From NCBI RefSeq assembly GCF_003597395.2, contig NC_133773.1, positions 72,012,438 through 72,076,437 on the forward strand: 64,000 bases of DNA. The letters are read 5' to 3'. How positions within the stretch are numbered: position 1 is the first letter of the stretch; every line of letters begins with the position of its first letter. This DNA comes from Chelonoidis abingdonii (taxonomy: Eukaryota; Chordata; Testudines; Testudinidae). A model generated the notes under the pieces. That model worked only from the letters and a program-made list of their open reading frames with translations. It had not been told where the DNA came from and made no database searches. Below, in pieces: positions 47,901 to 55,973 of the stretch. Position numbers and translations under genes: made by a program.

Positions 47901-50132
47901 CCATCCCATGTTATTTAGGGGTGGGGGTGTTACAGGGTTCTGTCCTCCTCCTGCTGTGCTGGAGACAGGGCTGGAAGGGGGACAAGGCTGGAGGGGGAGG
48001 AGGTACAGTGGCTGGAGGAGCTGCCAGCGTTCTGCTCCTTTCTCCGCTGCTGCCCCTCCCAGTGGGGAAAGGAGAAGAGCTCCCAGCCCCGGAGCTGCAT
48101 CTCCACCCTTCCTCATACTACAGCAGCAGCACTCCAGAGATAGGCCTGGAGGCAGTACAGTCATCAGAGGAACTGCCAGCTTTCTGCTCCTTTCCCTGCT
48201 GCCCCTCCCAGCAGGGAAGTGAGCAGAACCCCCAGCCTCGCTCCTCCAGCCGTCTCCTCTGGCAATGCTGTTGCTGTGTCTTTCTGGTACACCGTACCAG
48301 CTATAAACGGCTTGCTAGTATGGTGTACTGGCCTACTTGCACTGCTGGCCCCTCTCAAGTCATGTGGGGGAGGGAAGGGTTAGAGATTGTTGTAATAAGC
48401 CATAAATCCAGTGTCTTTATTCAGTCCATGTTTTTTGGTGTCAAGCAAAGTTATGAATTTATGCTCCCAGGCTCATCTTTTGAAAATGTGCAGGTTTCCT
48501 TTGAGAATGAGAACTGAGAGGTCATACCTAGAGTAATCACCTTATGAAAATTGTTCACCCACAGGCGATATGGTGTTTTTGTCTTATTTTTGTGAGAGAG
48601 TTAATTTGAGAGCATAGTGATTATCTTGTTTCACGTCCACAGTTGTTGTTGTGATATTTAGTACATGTATAAGATCCATGGATCTTGAAAAGTGTGTGCA
48701 GAGGATGTTGATCATCATAGCAGTAATTATGTCTAAAGGTTTAGCATCTGTTGTTCTGGCTACAACAACACTGACCACAATACACAGTCTTCAGATACAC
48801 TTCAATTCATTTTTAAAGCCATTAACAATGTGTTTAATTTTGCAGTTATTCTCTCAGTATATTTAGTACCTTTCAACAAGAATGCATGGCCTACTCTTAT
48901 TTTCAACATAAAACTAACCTGTTGACTCCAACGGCATTAACCAAGTAATTAACATGACCTAAATTCTTCTCCACCTCCTGAAGTGTATTTTGGACATCTT
49001 GTTCCATGGCTACATCACAGCTAAGTGCCATATGACCTGCTGTATTGAAATGAAGTTGCATTAGGGTAACAGTGAATATAAATAGCAAGATAATAGTAAA
49101 AACAGATGTTGAACTAGTTCTAACTCAAGAAGTCTGCTCCACCTCAAAGGAGAGTTAAATGAGGACATGTTTCAAGAAGTGCACAGATTAGTTACAACAC
49201 TTTCTTGTGTTTTGTATTTTTTTGCCCCTTTCAAATTTGGAATCAATGTGGTCTAGAACTGTTTGAGGTCTGGGCTGGCTGGAAGCCAAGAATTGCCAAG
49301 TTTTAACACCATTTCTGTAACCAACTCACATGACCATGGACCGCTGCCTTAATCTCAGGTTACCCTATGTGTAAAAGGGTGTCTGTAACAATTACTTATT
49401 TACCTTCCTGGTAGGAGTGTTATGAAGATTATATATTTTGGGAAAAAAAGTAAATTGCTGCATGAACTGCTCTTAAATGCAAAATATTGTTATAACATTT
49501 TATAACTCTAAAATTCCCGAAAGAATAGATGGTTCTTAAATGCTCTTTGGAATTTACACACTTTTCCTAACTAAAAAAATGGTATTGGAAGATAGATTTC
49601 ATGGCTTATGTTTCAAAACAGTAATGCACACAACTATGCTAAAAAATAGTTTAAATGCACTTTATAATACAGAAAATTCACTGGACATTCATTTTGAAAC
49701 TACACAAATTTAAGAACAAAATAGACCATCTTGTTCCCAGGGAAGTTAATGAGAACTTTTCTATTGACAATCATGAGAACAAACCCAGGCCATTATTCAC
49801 ACTATTTCAGATAGTAAATCCTCCATCTTGCTTTGCTATATGTGGCTTAATTCTCAAATAGATGCTCCCGCCTTTTACTTTCACCTGCATTTGTGAATAT
49901 GCTCAGTTTAGATATATTAATGTATTACTCTACCAGTTACCTAAACAGTGGACAGAGCATGAACAAACAGTAACAAAGCAACATACATACCCCCAAGGTG
50001 ATTCACAGTAGTTTGAACTACTTCCAGATTTCTAGCAATAATAGCCAAGCGGTATCCTTTCCATGCCAGCAGTTGTGCAACAGCTTTTCCAATTCCTCTG
50101 GATCCTCCAAAAATAGCACAAACTTTGGCCAT
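38783..50132 (-). CDS. CBR4: Carbonyl reductase 4 (3-oxoacyl-ACP reductase subunit), complete
   Basis: CBR4 is a short-chain dehydrogenase/reductase. In mammals it is the NADPH-dependent beta subunit that joins HSD17B8 in the mitochondrial 3-ketoacyl-ACP reductase of type II fatty acid synthesis, and it also reduces quinones. Five coding exons (50132-49991, 49036-48919, 46911-46775, 45380-45246, 38961-38783) splice to 711 bases, 236 residues, against 237 in human. Visible features: GGSRGIG cofactor loop (residues 9-15), N81-A-V-G84, Asn106, catalytic Ser134, Tyr147 and Lys151 (SVYSASK), VAPG loop, and the C terminus [14 protein letters not shown]. The usual third residue of the N-A-A-G motif is Val here. 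All splice sites are GT-AG and phases agree. ATG at 50132 starts [10 protein letters not shown] and aligns with the usual family start. PALLD converges on it from the left. Confidence 0.95.
39440..39960. repeat. Irregular G/T-rich minisatellite-like block
   Basis: Loose repeats of units such as GGGGGATCCAGGTATGGGG, TCTCAGTGTGGGG and GGTCTGGGTGCAGAGG occur every 30-45 bases. The open frames across it are compositional, without any domain. Confidence 0.5.
40340..40520 (+). mobile_element. tRNA-derived SINE, Cry-like
   Basis: The tRNA-like head has an A box (TAGCTCAGTGGTTTGAGCAT) and a B box (GGTTGTGAGTTCAATCC at 40382-40398). The body follows with GGGGCCACTTAGGGATCTGG and GAGCTGGACTCGATGACCTT, GTCCCTTCCAGTTCTAGG. 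I recognise this as the Cry SINE type of cryptodiran turtles. It is a pseudo-tRNA, not a functional tRNA gene. Confidence 0.85.
41260..41560 (+). repeat. LTR-like repeat fragment, first of two related copies
   Basis: ATCACTTAAAAATCTATCTT and TGTAGTTAGTAAACTTGCTT resemble ATCACTTAAAATCTTTCTGT and TAGTTAATATACTGGCTTAG at 62135-62175. The shared order suggests one dispersed family, possibly an LTR. The limits are not defined. Confidence 0.4.
41643..41745. repeat. CAGTGTTCCCTCTAATTTTT repeat fragment
   Basis: CAGTGTTCCCTCTAATTTTT, GGAATGAATTTTGTTATGTG and ACCAATATGGAGGTGATGTG identify a short interspersed repeat that I recall as frequent in turtles; the following G-rich part to about 42050 may belong to it or to the host element. 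Confidence 0.5.
42600..43125. mobile_element. Inserted repeat with a second repeat nested inside
   Basis: The outer repeat shows mirrored AAGCTGACCCC (from 42623) and TTGATAAGCCGACCCC (to 43066). The inner one (about 42735-42975) begins GGGGTTGGCAAACTTTG and holds GGGGGCCGGGACG and CCATTGGCTGGGAACAGC. It splits the right inverted end of the element at 39180-43162, so it is younger than that element. Confidence 0.5.
43163..44541 (-). other. CBR4 intron 4, unassigned part
   Basis: AT-rich sequence; I see neither exon nor repeat. Confidence 0.5.
44544..44749. mobile_element. TA-flanked MITE, short form
   Basis: This 206-base element has the left end CACCTCTACCCCGACATAAC and the right end GCGTTATATTGGGATAGAGG(T/A), flanked by TA at 44542-44543 and 44750-44751. 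Inverted ends and TA duplication indicate the Tc1/mariner superfamily (possibly Tigger-like). A longer relative lies at 51226-52103. Confidence 0.8.
45246..45380 (-). CDS. CBR4: CBR4 coding exon 4 (catalytic)
   Basis: Acceptor GTTTTAG|GA, donor CCAG|GTTAGT. Encodes residues 134-177 with Ser134, Tyr147 and Lys151 and [13 protein letters not shown], the full active-site strand and helix. Confidence 0.97.
45381..46774 (-). other. CBR4: CBR4 intron 3
   Basis: A 1.4-kb GT-AG intron with an A-run of 18 near 46248. No repeat or gene recognised. Confidence 0.75.
46775..46911 (-). CDS. CBR4: CBR4 coding exon 3
   Basis: Acceptor GTGACAG|GG, donor ATAG|GTGAGT. Encodes [19 protein letters not shown] through GGAIVNI (residues 88-132), including Asn106 of the catalytic tetrad. 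Confidence 0.96.
46917..46990. repeat. AC/A-rich simple repeat at the intron 2 acceptor
   Basis: Irregular CAAAA units fill about 70 bases. On the CBR4 strand this is a T-rich tract directly before the exon 3 acceptor, so it serves as an unusually long polypyrimidine tract. Confidence 0.85.
47431..47645. mobile_element. MITE with GGATATGTCT ends
   Basis: GGATATGTCTTCACTACAGT at the left mirrors AATTGCAGTATAGACATATC at the right, with CAGCTGACTCAGGCTCGC and GGACCCTAGGG inside. A short non-autonomous DNA transposon of 215 bases; superfamily not determined. Confidence 0.65.
47745..48370. repeat. GC-rich interspersed repeat block
   Basis: It contains two similar segments about 150 bases apart (GAGGAGCTGCCAGCGTTCTG with CTCCTTTCTC, and AGAGGAACTGCCAGCTTTCT with GCTCCTTTCCC), so it has an internal imperfect duplication. 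The end (GGTGTACTGG...CCCCTCTCAAGTCATGTGG) resembles a dispersed turtle repeat. Long open frames here are compositional. Confidence 0.45.
48377..48780 (-). mobile_element. Second Penelope-like fragment (GIY-YIG region)
   Basis: On the minus strand, pieces in several frames read [14 protein letters not shown] sequence, [15 protein letters not shown] in the endonuclease core and SLGA-IHNFA near the end. The nucleotide layout matches a turtle Penelope-like endonuclease region that I recognise, but of a different lineage from 36648-37911. It is decayed, with stops and frame shifts. Limits are approximate. Confidence 0.55.
48919..49036 (-). CDS. CBR4: CBR4 coding exon 2
   Basis: Acceptor CAGCAG|GT, donor AACAG|GTTAGT. 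Encodes residues 49-86, [16 protein letters not shown] to YLVNAVGVN. It carries the Cys-Asp-Val of the adenine pocket and the N-A-V-G motif, where the family normally has N-A-A-G. Confidence 0.96.
49037..49990 (-). other. CBR4: CBR4 intron 1 (between coding exons)
   Basis: A 954-base GT-AG intron, donor GGGG|GTATGT. No repeat or gene recognised. Confidence 0.85.
49991..50132 (-). CDS. CBR4: CBR4 first coding exon
   Basis: ATG at 50132-50130. Encodes [20 protein letters not shown] and on to VNHLG (residues 1-47), the Rossmann cofactor loop. Upstream on the minus strand is a T-rich run ending TTCTTTGGAG just before ATG, a possible splice acceptor, and the flanking DNA is AT-rich, so a separate non-coding first exon is likely. 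There is no other in-frame ATG nearby. Confidence 0.93.
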
Positions 50133-51223
50133 CTCCAAAGAATAATTCACAAACAGCAAATAAGTCTACAATCAACATGACTGGCACCATGTATTTTAGG
50201 ACCTGATCCTTTATGATGCAAAATATCTTCCATTTCCACTGAAGTCAATGAGAATACAGCACTCTGTCATATCAGATTGCTTCAGTGTTACTGTATTCAT
50301 ACCTAGTTTATTTAACCTTTATCAAACAGCTGAACTAACCACTATTAGCTATGTGTTAAGGCGGAATATCTTCAGTTGAGAAAAAAAGTGTACTAAAATT
50401 TCTGAATTACAGATATTCTTCAATTTTGCAGTCAGAATCATGAACTACAAATTAACTATTTTAAGAGTGTAATAAAGTTTGCAAGCAATATAATTATCTT
50501 TATAATTATATACCTGCTCAAGTCAGTGCTTATAACTCAGTCTTTTCAAAGCCAACTCAAGAATGAAATGTGATTACTGTATTAGCACTTCTGATATTAA
50601 AGCTACTCAGTCTTTTGATCTTGGCCTCAAAACTCATCCCAAGCATCTCTATGACACCATAACACTTGCTGTGTTTACATTGCCACTAAATGAACAGTAT
50701 TTTGTTAACTGCTTCTGCTTTTAAATAAAAAGCTTGTTTAATCAGTTGAAATGATGCTTGAGCAGGTATGTACCTAATTTCAGGCCAAAACCTTGTGCTT
50801 TAGTAAAGACAGAATTAGGGTGCTAGAATTTGTCACTTTGCCATTATAATGTTGCTTCCTGTGGGAGACATGAAGGTAGAAAAAAAGAGGCCTAGTTTCT
50901 TTCCTGCTGGTTATGGAAAGAATGCCAAAAAGTTATTTTTTCAGTTAACTGCCATGTTACCTCAAGGGAAATTATGAACATAGGTTTTTAACATGAAAAT
51001 ATTCTGGAACTACACAGACTCCACTTAGCAATTTTATACTATCTCTTGGCAGATTTCTAAATCTGACGATACTCTTTAAGAAAAATAAACCGTCAGTCCA
51101 CAAACGACCATCACAACTAGCAGTTTCATAGAGTAGCCCAGAAGAGAATCAATAAGATTTTATAGGGTCATTCCCCCTTACTGAATCACTGCAATTTGTC
51201 TTTTACCACAAGGTCAAGATTGG
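50133..51223 (-). other. Region between first CBR4 coding exon and TA-flanked element
   Basis: AT-rich, with no CpG clustering or promoter hallmarks. Probably intron of the CBR4 5' UTR. A short stretch at 50200-50270 resembles a palindromic reptile repeat (CTGATCC...CACTGAAGTCAATG). Confidence 0.4.
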
Positions 51224-51225
51224 TA

Positions 51226-52103
51226 CACCTCTACCCCGATATAACGTGACCCGACAGAACGCGGGTTCACATACAACGCAGTAAACCTCTGACATCCTGC
51301 TCTGAGCAGCGTGTTAAGGGTGCCAAGCCAGGCCAGGACCGAGGGGTTCAATAAGCAGCAGAGGGTCTCAGGGGCAGAGAGGGGCTCCCCCTGCCAGGCC
51401 TGGGGGCAGGAGCTGTGGGAGGGCACTTTTGGGGACCCCGCAGTCCCAGAGTGGCCTGGGGAATTAGCAAGAGACCAGGAGCAGCCCACTCTGCTTCCCT
51501 CACCACAGCCACAGCCATGTCGCTCAGGGGAGGAGCCTTGGGGAAAGGGATCCCCCCTACACTCACCAGCAGCGGGGGAAGCAGAGCAGCCCAGCCCCAG
51601 CCAGCTCTACTCTGCCAGCTCCCAGCCATGGTGCTCCACTTCCCACCTCAAGTGAGTGCAGGACCTTTCCCCAGATGCCCCCCAGTGACATGACTGGGGC
51701 TAGGGCAAGGAAAGCAGAGCAGGCTGGAGCCACGTCACTCCGCTTCCCGCTGCTGGTGAGTGCGGGGGGGCATCCTTTCCCCAGTCTCACCGCAGTCACC
51801 GGTGGCTGGAAGCAGATCACCGCAGCTGGGAGCTGGCGCAGTGGAGCAAACTGGGGCCAGGCTGCTCCGTTTCCCTCCGCTGCCAGTGAGTGCCTGTCGG
51901 GGGTGGGGGGAGAGGTAGATAGGGATCAGAGCAGTCAGGGGATGGGGTCGGGGATGGGGTCCTGGGTGTGATTAGGGACGGGGGTCAGGGGACAAGGAAC
52001 GGGGGGGGGGGAGGGCAAACCAAGTTTGATATAATGGGGTCTCACCTATAACACAGAGAGATTTTTTGTCTCCTGAGGACCGCGTTATATCGGGGTAGCG
52101 GTG
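51226..52103. mobile_element. TA-flanked DNA transposon derivative, long form
   Basis: Ends CACCTCTACCCCGATATAAC (left) and GTTATATCGGGGTAGCGGTG (right) match at 20 of 21 positions, with TA on both sides (51224-51225, 52104-52105). The subterminal AACGCGGGTTCAC and TTTTTTGTCTCCTGAG agree with the 206-base copy at 44544. The GC-rich interior has imperfect tandem units marked by GTGAGTGC at about 51653, 51753 and 51887. No transposase is visible. Confidence 0.82.
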
Positions 52104-52105
52104 TA

Positions 52106-52479
52106 GTCTCACATTTGAGACACTACAGAACCCCCATCTTTCCAGACATTTGTGTTGTATCATAGCACCTTTTACCAAAGGATTTAAAAAATGCTTTATC
52201 AATTCTAGGCCATTCTGGAACTACTTACATGAAAAAGGCCTGTTGGACTGGATCCTAGGGAGAAAAATCTCTCTCTGTAGTGAGTGGTACTGAGACTAGT
52301 GAAGGGGCAGAGTCTTGCACCTTTTCTACCACTGGGGCCATTTTGGCTTCTGGTCAAAGTTTGACCAGCACTAATAACTGCTCAAACAGGGAGGCTGGAT
52401 GCAGCAGCTGCTATACACCATTTCACTCCCAGGACACAGTGTCTCAGCCATGCCTTCTCCTTCTAGTGATATTTCCGCA
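52106..52479. other. Sequence between transposon and CpG island
   Basis: About 370 bases of mixed composition without a recognised feature. Confidence 0.4.
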
Positions 52480-53027
52480 TCACTGCTCTCCCACGCCCGC
52501 GCGGGGTGACTTGTTCTCCCGAGTTTCACACCTTGGGCATGAACGGGACTGTTAACTCTTCCTGCAAGGAGGCCCACAGGCTTGCAGGGCTCTCCGTGCG
52601 CACACCCGCCCTGCAGGGACAGCGTGAGGAGAACAGCACGAGGGCTCGGCCCGCGCACAGCTCCCGGGAGTCGCTTTCAGCCTCGGCTCCAGGTGACTGT
52701 AGCGCAGCCTCCCGCGGACCCCCTCCGCCCGCGAGAACTTCACGCGAGCGGCCAGTCTGGCCGGCAGCGCCCCCGGGCGTTCACACCCAGCCCCGCTCCC
52801 GCTGCCCCCCGGCTCCGCCCGCCCCTCCCGCCAGCCCCCCCAAGGGGGAGTAGCACTTGGCGAACCCGCCGCGGGGACAGGCTTCAGAGCGGCAACCGGC
52901 TCCCTGGGGCGGAGCAAGCGTTGGAGCTTCGTGCTCCCCCGCCTTCCGCTGCAAGCGCCATTGGCCTCGCGCTGTTTCAGGCGCTTGTCACAGTGGCGCA
53001 GCTACACTCGGGGTTCAGCAGTAGCCA

Positions 53028-53041
53028 GTTACCATGGAAAC
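53028..53041 (+). promoter_or_regulatory. RFX-type X-box
   Basis: GTTACCATGGAAAC fits the RFX consensus of two half-sites (GTTRCC and GGNAAC) with almost no spacer. It lies inside the CpG island. RFX binding is inferred from motif only. Confidence 0.55.
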
Positions 53042-53167
53042 CACGCCGAGTTCTGTAGCACTCGTCTGCGTTCCTCCCCCTACCTCGCTCGCGCAGCCCT
53101 TCCTTGGTTGTGGCGCCCGGGCGGAGACTGGACCGCCGCTCATAAAACGCTATGCAGATCCTGCCAG

Positions 53168-53250
53168 ACTACCGGTCCCGGCATGCAATGCGGCCAGGCT
53201 GCTCGGGCTGCGGGCATTATTAGGCAGCAGTGCATGCTGGAACTTGTAGT
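53168..53250. promoter_or_regulatory. Inverted pair of ZNF143/STAF-like sites
   Basis: Plus strand 53168-53186 reads ACTACCGGTCCCGGCATGC; the minus strand at 53250-53232 reads ACTACAAGTTCCAGCATGC. Both are close to the ACTACAnnTCCCAGCATGC element bound by ZNF143. They face each other 45 bases apart, a layout seen in TATA-less bidirectional promoters. Confidence 0.6.
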
Positions 53251-53494
53251 AGGAGTGCCCAGGTGAAGCTCCGGCTGCTGCTGCGCGCGGCTCACAGACC
53301 GAAGACAGCCTTGCTGCGCAGCGTCTTTGCGTTGGACTAGGAATAATCTTCCAGTAATTAACCACCACCCAAAGCCTCACGGCAGCCCCCCCAGACAACA
53401 GGCACCTTGCCGCAGCTGCCATCTCACAAACCAGGCTTCCTCAGTTTTATCACGTGGCGATAAAGCCCCAGTTCCTGGAGTCACAGCAGGTGGT

Positions 53495-53590
53495 TTTAGG
53501 GAATCACAAATTGAATATGAGTCAATAGCATGATGCGGCTGTGAAAACCGCAGCGATTCTGGCCTCTCACTGTCCCTTCAAGCCCTCCAT
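53495..53590 (+). mobile_element. Short CR1 fragment
   Basis: AATCACAAATTGAATATGAG and GTCAATAGCATGATGCGGCT followed by GATTCTGG match a segment of turtle CR1 ORF2 that I recognise. It is about 90 bases long and directly adjoins the CpG island. Confidence 0.5.
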
Positions 53591-53689
53591 TTCTATGATT
53601 AAAATGAAAAAGATTCTCATAAAAAACAAACAAAAATTAGTAATGCTAACCTCAATCAATACATCATTCAGAGTTTTACTACTACAGTT

Positions 53690-53910
53690 TAGGTGATTAT
53701 TTGTCTTCCGGTTACTGAGCCTTTCGGGTGCACTCACGCCACGTTCTCAGGCTTCTCTCTGGAACTGTGAGGACCAGAAATTCATTTTAAAACAAGCTGA
53801 GCTGCTCGCCTAGTCCATTGCCTCGAGGAACCAGGTCTTTAAGAAAGCATGTATCATGAGATGGTGAAATCACAAGAGTTGCCAACATTGAGTAAATCTA
53901 GTCCTCACAG
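53690..53910 (-). repeat. Interspersed repeat fragment
   Basis: On the minus strand, GTTGGCAACTCTTGTGATTT, GAGATGGTGAAATC in complement and CTTAAAGACCTGGTTCCT recall a turtle repeat that starts GTTGGCAACTCT. Partial and diverged. Confidence 0.35.
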
Positions 53911-54738
53911 TTGCTGAAAATAAGCAATAAAATCATCAATTTTTTAAAACCTCATATTTTAAGCCAGTCTCAATTTTGGGGACCCTATTCATGATTTTTG
54001 AATGCTTTCTATTGAGAATGCTACAGGCAAACCTAGTCACTCCTGCATGACCCACCCCCAGACATGCAGCTAGTACTTATGTGCCATGCAGCATATACCC
54101 CTCTCTCTCTCTCCAGCACATAGACAGTTTTGCTCTTTCTATCTTAGTTCAGAGGTTTTAGGATTTTGAATTGAAATCTCAGTTTTGCACCTTGAAGCAG
54201 TAATTTATAATGAACGTATCAATTATTTTAACACTGTACTTTTTAACCTAACCCTGCTCCTGTACCAAAGAATCTGTTGCCAGAAATGATTTGGCATCCA
54301 AGTGTACTGAGAACTTGTCTGCCGCACAGGGTCTTTTTAGCATATCCTTATTGGATACCTAAGAATCCCCCCCCGGCTTCCTCTTAGTATATTTCCCTTT
54401 CTTCCCATGGATCTATCAGTTTGTCTCTACACTTATGTTTTTTCTGCTTTAACCATGCTGGCATAATCAAAATGGTATTCTCTCCATCTCAGTGTACACG
54501 ATAAGGTTTTTATACAGGTATAGTTGCATCTATACTAGAGCTTTTACTAGAATAATTATATCAGAAACCACCCCCCTCCATATACTTCTGACATGGTTAT
54601 GCCAATAAAACGTAAGTGTAGAAGACCAGACCTTATCATAGATGATATAATACTGAGTGAGACAACACAGCTCATCAGCCATTCAGTAGTCAGAGGATCT
54701 TTTCAGTGATTCAAGGTCTCCTTTCCTCTACAGAGAGA

Positions 54739-55662
54739 ATGTCTACACTGCAGCTGCTACACAGACACAGCTATGGTGCTGCAGCTGTGCCACTGTAGTA
54801 CAGAGTCTTCCTGCATCAACAGAAGAGGTCTCCTCCCCCTCTCCCCCAGCCAATCAGCATGGTTAATCCTCTCCAAGAGATAATAGCTAGGTCAATGGGA
54901 GAATTCTTCCATCAGCCTAGCCACATATACACCAAGGGTTAGGTCAACCTAATTATGATGTTGGCAGATGTGGTCATTCCACCTCAAAAAAAGATATATT
55001 GGGATTGGAAAAGGTTCATAAAAAGGGCAACAAAAATGATCAGGGGGATGGAACGGCTTCCATATGAGGAGAGATTAATAGGACTGGGACTTTTCAGCTT
55101 GGAAAAGAGATGGCTAAGAGGAGATATGATTGAGGTCTATAAAATCATGACTGGTATAGAGAAAGTAGATAAGGAAGTGTTGTTTACTACTTCTCATAAC
55201 ACAAGAACTAGGGCCACCAGATGAAATTAATAGGCAGCAGGTTTAAAAAACAAATAAAAAGTAGTATTTCTTCACACAAGCACAGTCAACCTGTGGAACT
55301 CCTTGCCAGAAGATGTTGTGAAGGCCAGGACCATAACAGGGTTCAAAAAATAACTAGATAAATTCATGGAGAAATTCATCAATGGCTAATAGCCAAAATG
55401 GGCAAGAATGGTGTCCCTAGCATCTCTTTGCCAGAAGTTGGGAATGAGCAATAGGGGATCACTTGATTATCTGTTCTGTTCATTCCCTCTGGGGCACCTG
55501 GAACTGGCCACTGTCAGAAGACAGGATACTGAGCTAGATGGACCTTTGGTCTGACCCAGTGGGGCCATTCTTATGCTCTTATGATGCTCAGCACATGAAA
55601 TTTTCCACAGCCCTGAGTGACATAGCTAGGTCAAGCTAATTTATAAGCGTAGAACAGACCTG
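54739..55662. mobile_element. MITE of the GTCTACAC family, split by CR1
   Basis: The left part (54739-54960: TGTCTACACTGCAGCTGC, ATAGCTAGGTCAATGGGAGA, GGTTAGGTCAACCTAATTAT) continues after the CR1 as CTCAGCACATGAAATTTTCC, CCCTGAGTGACATAGCTAGG and ends near CGTAGAACAGAC. It is the longer relative of the element at 3338-3432. Confidence 0.65.
54961..55586 (+). mobile_element. CR1 LINE 3' end
   Basis: It reads GGCAACAAAAATGATCAGGG, GGAGAGATTAATAGGACTGG, GAGGTCTATAAAATCATGAC, then the 3' part GTGGAACTCCTTGCCAGAAG, GGACCTTTGGTCTGACCCAG and the tail TTATGCTCTTATGATG. Left flank TTATGATG (54953-54960) equals the last eight bases (55579-55586), so the insertion point in the MITE is visible. It is 5' truncated; the short open frame inside (54955-55224) is the last part of ORF2. 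Confidence 0.85.
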
Positions 55663-55856
55663 ATTAATTCAGCAGTGATACATTGAAATTTGTGCATAAA
55701 ATAGACAATGAATTAAACCGGGGTCTCCCCCATGATGGTCGAGAGTGCAAGTGTGCCTGGATTTGACGGTTTTGTGACTATGTTCCCCTCATAAGACTTT
55801 ATTTGTTTAACTCTACTACATAGTTTTGTTTTCTTTTATGCTTTAGTCTGAAATTA

Positions 55857-55973
55857 AGGTTGCCAATTTTAGCTGGATGCATTCCTGGAGGTTCAATCAC
55901 ATGACAATCTTTAATTAAAGATTAATTTTGAATCCTGGAGACTCCAGGAGAATCCTGGAGGTTTGGCAATCCT
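55857..55973. mobile_element. GGTTGCCAA palindromic MITE
   Basis: AGGTTGCCAATTTTAGCTGG mirrors GGAGGTTTGGCAATCCT, with CTTTAATTAAAGATTAATTT in the centre. About 117 bases, non-coding, a common small repeat of reptiles. Confidence 0.65.

Larger units (their letters stand above)
46991..48918 (-). other. CBR4: CBR4 intron 2, repeat-bearing
   Basis: The remaining 1.9 kb of intron 2 contains a MITE (47431-47645), a GC-rich block (47745-48370) and a Penelope-like fragment (48377-48780). The stretch 46991-47430 shows nothing I can name. Confidence 0.7.
52480..53340. promoter_or_regulatory. CBR4: CpG island, probable CBR4 promoter
   Basis: The only long CpG-dense, GC-rich, repeat-free stretch in the window. 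It contains a reversed CCAAT box (CCATTGG at 52959-52965), an X-box and two ZNF143-like sites (listed separately). There is no TATA box of note. Its position 2.4-3.2 kb upstream of the CBR4 start codon makes CBR4 the likely client; the paired inverted sites could also support divergent transcription to the right. Long open frames in it are compositional. Confidence 0.7.

Noticed and set aside
47718..48517. 148- and 230-codon overlapping open frames
   Set aside because: They fall in a GC-rich repeat inside CBR4 intron 2, on both strands, without domains.
52506..53266. Several long overlapping open frames (up to 158 codons)
   Set aside because: They lie in a CpG island where stop codons are rare; all are Pro/Arg/Ala-rich and none resembles a protein family.
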